Assembly: GCA_963717195.1 (NCBI GenBank)
Contig: CAVQVR010000001.1
Location: forward strand, 458,069 to 522,068
Reading direction: 5' to 3'
DNA: 64,000 bases
Source of the DNA: JACDAE01 sp963717195
Lineage (GTDB): Bacteria > Chloroflexota > Ktedonobacteria > Ktedonobacterales > Ktedonobacteraceae
The notes under the pieces were generated by a model, which was not told the origin of the DNA, made no database searches, and saw nothing but the letters and a program-made list of their open reading frames with translations. Within the stretch, counting starts at the first letter, position 1. Each line of letters opens with the position of its first letter. Positions 1 to 7,236 of this stretch are shown one piece after another. Position numbers and translations under genes: made by a program.

Positions 1-1766
1 TTAATCGACCAGCGATAGCGCAGCAAGTCCTCAAAGAGTATGCTCGCTTCGGGCTTCAGATCGTTTCCAGGTAAAGGCACGCGTTTCCCAGCATAAAAAT
101 GGGCAAGACGTCCGCCAGTCAGACGATGCCAGAACAGCTGATGGATCGGTGCACGGGCATGCTCTTCAGCGCTACTGAATGCCAAATTCGTCTGATAAAT
201 CGCCAGTAGTCGCTCACATTCGAGCTTCTCGGCAGCAGCCAGCATCTCAACGGTGGCAAATGTTTTCGCGCCCGTCTCGACCTCACGCATCAAATCAAAC
301 ATCACAGGATCATGCACCACGGGATAGATGACCATCTGCTGCCCCTTCTCATGCAAGGTGCGTAGTGGCCTGACGATATTATACCCAGCCTTGTAGAGCA
401 TTTCGGCGTGATAGTATTCTTCCAGCACACCCTTCTCCTCCACGTGCGTCTTGAAGAAATATTCTTCGTCATGCAAGCGATAGACACCGTTGAACGAATT
501 GAGCGAGACAGCTTTCGGGGTTAGAGTAATACTATCTACCTCTAAATGCATATGCAGCGCAAACCAGCGCCGCAACAGCAATTCGGCCTTCGCAAGATCG
601 GAGAATTGCAGACGCTGTATAGTTATGAGATCGTCAATACGCGCAAGTAAAGCAGGCACATGCGTCACATCAGCGACAATAAAGTCTGGCCGACTCTGCT
701 CAAGCAAGCTACGCGCTTCGGAAGTTCGTGAACCAGTCAGAACGGCGATAGTGAGCGCTCCGGCTGCCCGCCCACCGGCGACATCACTGGGAGTATCTCC
801 CACAATAACGAAACTCCCACGGGGCAACGAGGGCTGCCCTGGTTGATACTCTGGATTTGCGGCCCGTAAAAACTGATAGGGATGCGGCTTCACCAGGGAG
901 ATTGTATCGCCTTTCGCACGCAACTCCGCCTCAGCTTGCGCCACCTCAGTATGCGTCACAATACGCGCTTCATCAAAACACTGGAGCAGGCCATAATTTT
1001 TGAGAGGCGCAATCCCCTCCACGCCTGGACGTCCGGTTGCCACTCCCAGAATATACCCCTGCTCACGCAACTGCTCCAATGCTAGACGCATCTTCCCTAT
1101 TGGCAGGAGTGGCTGTTCAAAGTGAATACAGCCCGGTTTTCCCGGTTGAGTTGGAGGATGACCATAACTCTGTGCATAGAGGTCAGCACCAAGATACCAT
1201 TCCTGAAAGAGATTCTGGCAGAACTGCCAGGAGGAACTATAACGGGCAAAGACATTCTCTATAGGATGACCGAGGAGCATACTGGCATATTCGTTGAAAC
1301 GATTGATTAATTCCAGGCCGGTAGCTCCTTGAAACGGCGCTTGCGAGAAGATATGGAACATTGCAGGATCAATCACCTTACGCTCTGGTGGCAACTTCGC
1401 AAGTTCATGCCGAAAGGCAGCGATCCAATCTTCTTGCGCTGGTCTCAATGGAAGTAGAACGGAGATGTCGGGTAGACGTGTCAGCAAGGTAACGAGGTAG
1501 AGGCAAAAACCGCAATAACAGGTATCCCAGTTGGAATTTACGGAACGCGCTTTAAAGTCCGCAATTATCTCTATAGGAAGGATCTGACGGCTGAGCTGAC
1601 GACTTTCTACAGCAGTTTGTACGGGTCGATATGCATCGGTTGTGTCAGCAATATTCCAATACTGTAAACTATAGAGCAACTCATGCAGCACGAGACCAGC
1701 AGTATCCCAATACGCCTCTTCACTGGTGATGACGCCATCAAGGTCAAATACGACAATGTTACTCAA
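1..1766 (-). CDS. HAD hydrolase fused to a kinase-like domain (partial, runs off left edge)
   Basis: The frame is open from a TTG at 1766 to the window edge, about 588 residues. The N-terminal part is a HAD phosphohydrolase: motif I is VVFDLDGV, followed by a helical cap, GVATGRPG, a Lys in VKPHPYQF, and the acidic motif VGDTPSDVAGG at about residues 285-320. After a linker the chain continues as something like a protein-kinase/aminoglycoside-phosphotransferase fold: YRLHDEEYFFKTHVEE gives a candidate ATP-binding Lys, followed by a helix EEYYHAEMLYKAGY with a candidate Glu and then MVIYPVVHDP. The TTG start overlaps the hisG stop codon (TTGA), and AGAGGT lies 5 nt upstream, so translation is probably coupled to hisG. 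The substrate is unknown; the C-terminus is not visible. The HAD call is strong; the kinase-fold call is inference from a short motif pattern. Confidence 0.8.
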   Translation of the reverse strand, partial: MSNIVVFDLDGVITSEEAYWDTAGLVLHELLYSLQYWNIADTTDAYRPVQTAVESRQLSRQILPIEIIADFKARSVNSNWDTCYCGFCLYLVTLLTRLPDISVLLPLRPAQEDWIAAFRHELAKLPPERKVIDPAMFHIFSQAPFQGATGLELINRFNEYASMLLGHPIENVFARYSSSWQFCQNLFQEWYLGADLYAQSYGHPPTQPGKPGCIHFEQPLLPIGKMRLALEQLREQGYILGVATGRPGVEGIAPLKNYGLLQCFDEARIVTHTEVAQAEAELRAKGDTISLVKPHPYQFLRAANPEYQPGQPSLPRGSFVIVGDTPSDVAGGRAAGALTIAVLTGSRTSEARSLLEQSRPDFIVADVTHVPALLARIDDLITIQRLQFSDLAKAELLLRRWFALHMHLEVDSITLTPKAVSLNSFNGVYRLHDEEYFFKTHVEEKGVLEEYYHAEMLYKAGYNIVRPLRTLHEKGQQMVIYPVVHDPVMFDLMREVETGAKTFATVEMLAAAEKLECERLLAIYQTNLAFSSAEEHARAPIHQLFWHRLTGGRLAHFYAGKRVPLPGNDLKPEASILFEDLLRYRWSI

Positions 1767-2836
1767 CGTAACCTCTTTAATCGTTCGCGTAGGGCACGAA
1801 CGCTGATTGACTCCTCCACGAAACGATAGGTAAGGGGAGTCACATTGACATGAGAAGCTCCAGCGCTCCGTAGTACTGCAACGATCTCTAACAGTTCGGG
1901 TGCACCAACGTTCACCACACCGGAGATCGTATACTCCTCAGGCGCTGTCGTATTCGTTAAATCAGAGGTCGCAACGCGAAACTCGCTATCTGAGACTACA
2001 GCTTTCAGACGCTGATTCAATTTGATGCAGATATGTTGCATTGCCTCAATGCTCTCGCCATGCATATATGCGGTCAGCATGGAACGGTTACGCGCCTGCA
2101 TTCGTGCATCGATCAATTCGAGCATCGTCTCTGCCACTCTTAGCGCAGCCTCGTCATGAAGTAACATATCTGCATTGCTAATCAAACAGGACTGGGAGCG
2201 CAAGACGGTGCCATCGTCCAGCAACTTAAGATGATTCTCGCGTAGAGTCGTCCCTGTTTCGGTAAGATCCACGATCAAGTCAGCAGTATCAGTGAGCGGG
2301 GCCGCTTCCAGAGCACCATGAGGTGAAAATATTTTGCAGTGGGTAATATTGTGACGACGCAGGAACTGCCCCGTCAACACCGGATATTTGGTGGCGATGC
2401 GCAGACCCCGCCCCCTATGCGTCTGATAGTAACCGGAGAGATGCCAGAGGTCAGCACAATTGCTCACGTCAATCCAGGTTTCGGGCACTGCAATCACAAG
2501 ACGGCAACTACCATAGCCCAGATCGCGCTCCAGCATCATCAGATCTCCGTCACGACCATTCTCTTCCTCTTCCTCATCTCCATAGCCGCGATGCTCGGCC
2601 AATAAATCATAACCGGTAATACCGAGAGTGGCATCACCACTCTGTACCAGTGCAGGAATATCGGCAACACGCTGGAAGACGACCTCAATCTCAGGCATCC
2701 CCTTGATACTTGCCAGATATTGACGTGGATTGCTACGACTGACCTTCATACCACATTCTGTCAGGAAATTCAGGGTGGAAGTCTCCAATGCACCTTTGCT
2801 CGGTAAGGCGAGACGTACTCTACTCTTAACACTCAT
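1763..2836 (-). CDS. hisG: ATP phosphoribosyltransferase, long form
   Basis: Catalyses the first step of histidine synthesis, joining ATP and PRPP to phosphoribosyl-ATP. The N-terminus RLALPSKGALETSTLNFL and the PRPP-loop region DLTETGTTLRENHLKLL are typical. A C-terminal ACT-like regulatory domain (roughly residues 275-357) marks the long, self-sufficient HisG type, which does not need HisZ. At 357 residues it is longer than the usual roughly 290, partly because of an acidic insert DEEEEENGRDGD near residue 88 and a second insert around 125-145. Its ATG overlaps the hisS stop (ATGA) and its stop overlaps the next gene, so it sits in a tightly coupled operon. Confidence 0.93.
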   Translation of the reverse strand: MSVKSRVRLALPSKGALETSTLNFLTECGMKVSRSNPRQYLASIKGMPEIEVVFQRVADIPALVQSGDATLGITGYDLLAEHRGYGDEEEEENGRDGDLMMLERDLGYGSCRLVIAVPETWIDVSNCADLWHLSGYYQTHRGRGLRIATKYPVLTGQFLRRHNITHCKIFSPHGALEAAPLTDTADLIVDLTETGTTLRENHLKLLDDGTVLRSQSCLISNADMLLHDEAALRVAETMLELIDARMQARNRSMLTAYMHGESIEAMQHICIKLNQRLKAVVSDSEFRVATSDLTNTTAPEEYTISGVVNVGAPELLEIVAVLRSAGASHVNVTPLTYRFVEESISVRALRERLKRLR

Positions 2837-4335
2837 AAGTATTGCTTTTCCCCCTCTACCCTCTGGGTCAGGGCATCAATAGGCGAGATCCGCTCTTCGC
2901 CTGTAGTGAGATCACGTACCGTCACCATTTCTTTGTGTTGCTCATCTTCCCCGACAATCAAAGCCAGGCGCATCTGTTTCTTCGAAGCCATCTTCAAGCC
3001 CGCTCCGACGCCATGTCCGCTGATATCAACCTCTGTACGTATCCCCTGAGCACGAGCTTTGCGTGCAACATGCAGAGCATACGACATCTCCATCTCACTT
3101 ACAGGAATCACCAGTGCCTGTGTTATATCCAGAGTGGGTAGAGCGCTTTCGGGAACGAGCGAGAGCAGGCGCTCAACCCCAAAGGCAAAGCCGCACGCAT
3201 TAACATCACGCGGGCTACCAACTGCACGCATCAACCGATCATAGCGACCACCACCGCAGAGTTGTGTATCAAAACCATCATCTTCCTGCGCATGTATCTC
3301 AAACACAAGTCCCGTATAGTAGCTGACTCCACGCCCTAGCGACAGGTTGAGCACAATCTGGTCGGCAGGTACCCCACTCTGCTCAATAATGGTAACCAGT
3401 TGCTGCAACTCTATAAGCGGCTCAGGGGCAAGATTGTAGCGATCCAGCAGGTCACGCAATGCACCAAAGACATCAGGAGGTGGGCCGGAAACAGCGTGAA
3501 GAGCACGTAAAAACTCTAGCGCATATAAAATCTGGCGGCGCTGTTCGCTTCGTCCCATCTTCCAGAGAAAGCGTTCAACAACCTCGCGTCGTGCATCATC
3601 ATCACCAAAAGAAATGCTCATGCCACTGAGTAAAGAGGTGATATAACGCGTCTCCATTCCTGAGGTCATCACCCCAGCCAGGCTATCATCCACTAGCTTC
3701 TCATTCGCAGGATAGAGCGCCTCCAGACGTTCTTGCGCGACACGTTCGCCATCTTCAAAACGATTAATCTGTTCCATTAAACTCAGCAGTAAGCGTGCAG
3801 CATGATCGTCGAGATGCAAGCGATTGATAAAACCACTGGCAACTCCGATATGGCCCAGTTCCAGACGATACTGCGAGATGTGGAACTCATGCAACACATC
3901 GCAGGCCAGTTGCATCATTTCTGCATCTGCTGCAATGGCATTCCCGCCAAACAATTCAATGCCGATCTGAGTATGCTGGCGATAGCGGCTACGACCCGGT
4001 GCCTCGTAGCGGAAAATTGGCCCGGCATACTGGAAGCGCAGAGGGAGCGGCTGGTGCTGATAATGATCCAGGTAGAGGCGGCAGATAGAAGCCGTATACT
4101 CCGGTCGCAAGCAGAGATCGCGATGATGCAGGTGAAATGCGTAGAGATTCTGCCATAAGTCCTGCCCAAAACTGGCCTGGAAAAGATCGCTCCGTTCCAG
4201 TACTGGCGAGTCGACCTGCGCATATCCTGCCAGAGCCAGGAATGCGCTTACCTGATCGATTAACCAGTGCTGCTGCTGTTGCATCTCCGGTAAGAGATCG
4301 TGCATACCGCGCAATCGTTCAACGCGCTTCTTCAT
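2833..4335 (-). CDS. hisS: Histidyl-tRNA synthetase
   Basis: Class II synthetase that charges tRNA-His. Visible family marks: RLRGMHDLLPE at the N-terminus, motif 2 in PIFRYEAPGRSRYRQHTQIGIE, the histidine motif LGRGVSYYTGLVFEI with its conserved Arg, and motif 3 CGGGRYDRL followed by FGVERL. A C-terminal anticodon-binding domain (TQALVIPVSEMEMSYAL...) is present, which argues for a true HisRS rather than the HisZ paralogue; the long-form HisG next door also makes HisZ unnecessary. I chose the ATG at 4335 (MKKRVERLRG); in-frame starts at 4365 and 4455 would add residues not seen in the family, and the longest one runs into a 32-bp inverted repeat. Residue spacing in motif 2 is slightly unusual, so HisZ-like use is not fully excluded. 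Confidence 0.88.
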   Translation of the reverse strand: MKKRVERLRGMHDLLPEMQQQQHWLIDQVSAFLALAGYAQVDSPVLERSDLFQASFGQDLWQNLYAFHLHHRDLCLRPEYTASICRLYLDHYQHQPLPLRFQYAGPIFRYEAPGRSRYRQHTQIGIELFGGNAIAADAEMMQLACDVLHEFHISQYRLELGHIGVASGFINRLHLDDHAARLLLSLMEQINRFEDGERVAQERLEALYPANEKLVDDSLAGVMTSGMETRYITSLLSGMSISFGDDDARREVVERFLWKMGRSEQRRQILYALEFLRALHAVSGPPPDVFGALRDLLDRYNLAPEPLIELQQLVTIIEQSGVPADQIVLNLSLGRGVSYYTGLVFEIHAQEDDGFDTQLCGGGRYDRLMRAVGSPRDVNACGFAFGVERLLSLVPESALPTLDITQALVIPVSEMEMSYALHVARKARAQGIRTEVDISGHGVGAGLKMASKKQMRLALIVGEDEQHKEMVTVRDLTTGEERISPIDALTQRVEGEKQYL

Positions 4336-4374
4336 AAATCTGCGTTTTTCCTCTTCTTCATGCATTCTTAATGG

Positions 4375-4466
4375 ACCGGGTAGGGGTGTCAGCTTGCGTG
4401 CGCCCGTGTCCCGATGAACCACATTGCCTGGAACCGGGCGCACGCAAGCTGACACCCCTACCCGGT
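4375..4466. repeat. 32-bp perfect inverted repeat between argB and hisS
   Basis: Arms at 4375-4406 and 4435-4466 are exact reverse complements around a 28-nt loop. The core read on the plus strand is GGTAGGGGTGTCAGCTTGCG. It lies in the 145-bp gap between argB and hisS, so the operon transcript would form a large hairpin there. There is no T run, so it is not a standard terminator; it could adjust read-through or mRNA stability. The arms end in the same GTAGGGG signature as other repeats in this window. Confidence 0.9.
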
Positions 4467-4480
4467 TCCCAATGAAAAAA

Positions 4481-5350
4481 TCACCTTATAATCATCGTCC
4501 CGACCCCCTGGTCGGTGAACAGTTCTTGCAACAGCACGTGCTCATCACGGCCATCAACGATGTGGACACGCGGCACATCCGCTAAGGCTTCCAGGCAGGC
4601 ATCCACCTTTGGAATCATGCCGCCACTGATCACACCTTCGGTTATCAATTGCCTTGCATCCTTCTCGCACAGCTCCGAAATCAGTGTGCCATCCGCACGA
4701 CAGATCCCTTTCACGTTACTCAGAAAGATCAATTTCTCGGCATTGAGCGCACCCGCGATATGTGAAGCAACCAGGTCGGCATTAATATTCAGGCAGGTTC
4801 CTTCTGGCCCTTCACCCAGCGGCGCAATAATAGGAATGTATCCCTTCTCGATAAGAGCCTGCACGGGTGTTGGATCAACGGTATCAATCTCACCAACAAA
4901 ACCCAGGCGCTCATCGGCAATATGTGCACGTACCATGCCGCCATCAGTACCACTCAGCCCAACAGCTTTTCCACCCATTTGCGAAGCCATCAAGACCAAT
5001 CCCTGATTGACCTGGCCCAGCAGCACCATCCGCACCACCTCTAAAGTCGGAGCATCAGTGACGCGCAGACCATTTTCAAAGCGAGTTGGCAACTGCAAGC
5101 GGGTAAGCCATTCATTAATATATGGCCCACCACCATGAACCAGCACTGGACGCGCACCAAGCGTATGCAGCCAGATGATATCCTGCAATACTCCACGCTG
5201 ATGCTCAAGCGTACTTCCGCCCAGTTTTATTACCAGTGTCTTGCCCTTGAGATACTCAATATAGGGCAGAGCTTCACTCATAACCTGGGCTATCAGGAGA
5301 TGATCGTTAATAATATCGCCCTCCGGTGTGCGTGAAAAAGCTATCGCCAT
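4481..5350 (-). CDS. argB: Acetylglutamate kinase
   Basis: Phosphorylates N-acetylglutamate in the second step of arginine synthesis. The 289-residue length is normal for the family. Amino-acid-kinase fold marks are clear: LVIKLGGSTLEHQ at the N-terminus, LVHGGGPYINEWLTRL for substrate binding, LNINADLVASHIAGAL, and FLSNVKGI, then GGMIPKVDACLEAL near the C-terminus. The ATG at 5350 has GAGGAG about 10 nt upstream. It follows argC after a 100-bp gap that holds one short interspersed repeat (5393-5412), and is presumably on the same T-box-controlled transcript. Confidence 0.96.
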   Translation of the reverse strand: MAIAFSRTPEGDIINDHLLIAQVMSEALPYIEYLKGKTLVIKLGGSTLEHQRGVLQDIIWLHTLGARPVLVHGGGPYINEWLTRLQLPTRFENGLRVTDAPTLEVVRMVLLGQVNQGLVLMASQMGGKAVGLSGTDGGMVRAHIADERLGFVGEIDTVDPTPVQALIEKGYIPIIAPLGEGPEGTCLNINADLVASHIAGALNAEKLIFLSNVKGICRADGTLISELCEKDARQLITEGVISGGMIPKVDACLEALADVPRVHIVDGRDEHVLLQELFTDQGVGTMIIR

Positions 5351-5392
5351 GATTAGATTACTCCTCTATCCTCTTCAAAGCTCCTCAAGAAC

Positions 5393-5412
5393 GTAGGGGC
5401 CCGATTTATCGC
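5393..5412 (-). repeat. Short interspersed repeat copy (argC-argB gap)
   Basis: Reads GCGATAAATCGGGCCCCTAC on the minus strand. It differs at one base from the copy inside the methyltransferase pseudogene at 29112-29131, which places both in the same repeat family. Confidence 0.8.
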
Positions 5413-5450
5413 ATCCGTCTCAATTTTAAGAAGCTGAAGGGTTCATAAAA

Positions 5451-6533
5451 CTATGGATTTACGCCGATACTGGATAATCCAGCCGTTTCTGGAAATCCAT
5501 AGAGCAAATTTGCATTCTGCACTGCCTGACCGGCAGCGCCTTTTACAAGATTATCCAGGCAAGAAAGAATCACCAGACGTTGCGTCCGTGTATCGATAAA
5601 AGGATGGATAAAACAATGATTGCTGCCATAGGTCCACTTAGTGTGCGGCGGCACATCCACCACATGCACAAATGGCTCGTCAGCATAATACTCTTTATAG
5701 ATATTACGCACATCCTCGGTGTCAGGCATACATTGCCCCGGTAGTAGATTAGCATAACATGTCGCCAGAATGCCGCGTGTCATGGGCAGAAGGTGCGGCA
5801 GAAACGTCATACGCAGCCCTCCTGCAACGGGATGACCTCCTGCAAACGCCGCCTCCTCAAGTTCCTGCGTGATTTCTGGCAGGTGCCGATGTCCAGCTAC
5901 GCTGTAAGCACTTGTATCTTCGTTCGCTTCAGCATAATGAGCTGACAACGAAAGGCTACGACCTGCGCCACTTACCCCTGTCTTTGAATCGACAATCACA
6001 TCTGGACCGATAATTCCCGCGGCCAGAGCGGGAGCCAGAGCCAGAATAGAGGTCGTTGCGTGGCAGCCAGGATTGGCGACCAGGAGCGTTGTGCGAATAT
6101 GCTCTCGGTGCAGTTCGCACAGGCCATAGACAGCTGTCTCCAGTAAAGCGGGGACGGGATGTGTATGTTTGTACCACTGCTCATAGGTAGCCACATTATG
6201 CAAACGAAAATCAGCCGAGAGATCAACGACCTTCGTGCCCTGTTCGAGCAGGTGTGACGCCATCTCCGCTGCTGCGGCATGGGGCAAACAGACAAAAGCC
6301 AGATCAGTCTGAGCAGGTTCCTCCGTAAGTACTAGCGCTGGATCAACAGCAGGTGTCGTTTGACCAGTTGCCAGAGTTGTAGCACGCAACTGCGGAAAAA
6401 TGCTATCAAGCCGCTCACCAGCCGCGCTACGACCGGTTACTGAAGTCACGACAAACTGGGGATGTTGCGCTAGGATGCGCAGCAGTTCCAGGCCAGTATA
6501 ACTTGTCACATTGACGATAGAAACAGTAACCAT
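5451..6533 (-). CDS. argC: N-acetyl-gamma-glutamyl-phosphate reductase
   Basis: Reduces N-acetylglutamyl phosphate to the semialdehyde in arginine synthesis. The N-terminal NADP-binding segment is VSIVNVTSYTGLELLRIL, and the catalytic cysteine sits in NPGCHATTS. The histidine-containing stretch YSVAGHRHLPEI and the PHLLPMTRGIL segment are also family marks. Its 360 residues fit the usual size. AGGGG precedes the ATG. It is the first gene after the T-box leader, with its start only about 35 nt from the leader terminator, as expected for a T-box-regulated gene. Confidence 0.95.
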   Translation of the reverse strand: MVTVSIVNVTSYTGLELLRILAQHPQFVVTSVTGRSAAGERLDSIFPQLRATTLATGQTTPAVDPALVLTEEPAQTDLAFVCLPHAAAAEMASHLLEQGTKVVDLSADFRLHNVATYEQWYKHTHPVPALLETAVYGLCELHREHIRTTLLVANPGCHATTSILALAPALAAGIIGPDVIVDSKTGVSGAGRSLSLSAHYAEANEDTSAYSVAGHRHLPEITQELEEAAFAGGHPVAGGLRMTFLPHLLPMTRGILATCYANLLPGQCMPDTEDVRNIYKEYYADEPFVHVVDVPPHTKWTYGSNHCFIHPFIDTRTQRLVILSCLDNLVKGAAGQAVQNANLLYGFPETAGLSSIGVNP

Positions 6534-6554
6534 CTCACATCCCCTTTGAATATT

Positions 6555-6948
6555 TCAAAAAAGCAACAAAAAAAGCCCTCATCCCTCGTATAAATTAACA
6601 GGGACGAAAGCTCAACATGCGCTTCCGTGGTACCACCCGGCTTGCCTTCCTCCATGCTCCTCAGGCTCTCAAGAACGCTTGAAGAGTTCTACTCCTCTAC
6701 CTCATCGTAGTGAAGGTGGAAAGACCACTTTCCGGCTATTATGCTGCATGGGAGCCACCCACCCGGTCCTACTTGCTCCTGGTAGATAGATCGTTTAAGG
6801 ACTACCAGGGCTTTCTTCGGTCAGCCGCTCACGAAAGGGTTCTGAGGGTGTATGACCATTCCGACCTTTCACCATCTGTCGGATCGCTGTTGGCTACTAA
6901 CCTCGTACTATGTTCGATCATCGCGGGCCAGACTACTTATCAGTTGTT
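6555..6948 (-). promoter_or_regulatory. T-box leader (tRNA-sensing riboswitch) of the arg/his operon
   Basis: Read on the minus strand, the T-box core CCGGGTGGTACCACGG is at 6640-6625, close to the canonical GGGTGGNACCGCG. It is followed by a terminator at 6610-6568 (CTTTCGTCCCT... AGGGATGAGGGC then seven T). Upstream, 6809-6766 can form a Stem IIA/B-type pseudoknot: CCTGGTAG pairs with CTACCAGG, and loop bases GTCCT pair with AGGAC downstream. A hairpin CCGAC/GTCGG with loop AGATGGTGAAAG (6882-6861) resembles the distal end of Stem I. A good promoter places the transcript start near 6948, giving a leader of about 390 nt. Uncharged tRNA should favour antitermination. I could not assign the specifier codon; arginine is expected from argC, but His-like triplets occur near 6848-6857. 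Confidence 0.88.
6568..6610 (-). terminator. Rho-independent terminator of the T-box leader
   Basis: On the minus strand the sequence folds as a stem between CTTTCGTCCCT and AGGGATGAGGG, followed by TTTTTTT. It lies between the T-box core and argC, which is the usual place for the competing terminator of a T-box switch. Confidence 0.85.
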
Positions 6949-6954
6949 GTACTA

Positions 6955-6983
6955 AGGATAACAGCATCAGCCAACGATGTCAA
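6955..6983 (-). promoter_or_regulatory. Promoter of the T-box/argC operon
   Basis: On the minus strand TTGACA (6983-6978) is followed after exactly 17 bp by TATCCT (6960-6955). The -35 is consensus and the -10 is reasonable. The predicted start near 6948 is just ahead of the structured T-box leader. Confidence 0.75.
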
Positions 6984-7177
6984 TTAGTATTTTGGGGGAT
7001 AGAATTGAGATGTTATAGAGAAAATAACTATAAGCTGGTTACTCTACCTCCTGTGACTCTCTGGTACTCATTCGCTACCTCAGACATAGTACTATACGTT
7101 CCTATATTAGAGAATGGCTATCTCACCTTTAAGATACACACAACAGGGTAAAAAAGTCAGTTTTATTCAGTGATATG

Positions 7178-7206
7178 TTGGCGAGGAAGGAAAAATAGAG
7201 TATGAT
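7178..7206 (+). promoter_or_regulatory. Promoter of the first Ser/Thr kinase gene
   Basis: TTGGCG and TATGAT are separated by 17 bp, about 30 nt ahead of the ATG at 7237. AAAGGG precedes the start codon. Confidence 0.6.
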
Positions 7207-7236
7207 GTGGACAACTCATGAAAAGGGAAACAAAGA

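Noticed and set aside
2833..4335. HisZ regulatory subunit instead of HisRS
   Set aside because: The anticodon-binding domain and histidine motif are present, and HisG is the long form that does not use HisZ.
4515..5006. Plus-strand frame of 163 codons opposite argB
   Set aside because: It is antisense to a well-supported acetylglutamate kinase and has no recognisable motif.
6661..6780. A second, separate T-box switch in tandem
   Set aside because: GGGTGGGTGGCTCCC at about 6764-6750 recalls a T-box core but lacks the NACCGCG part and any following T run. It is more simply part of one long leader.
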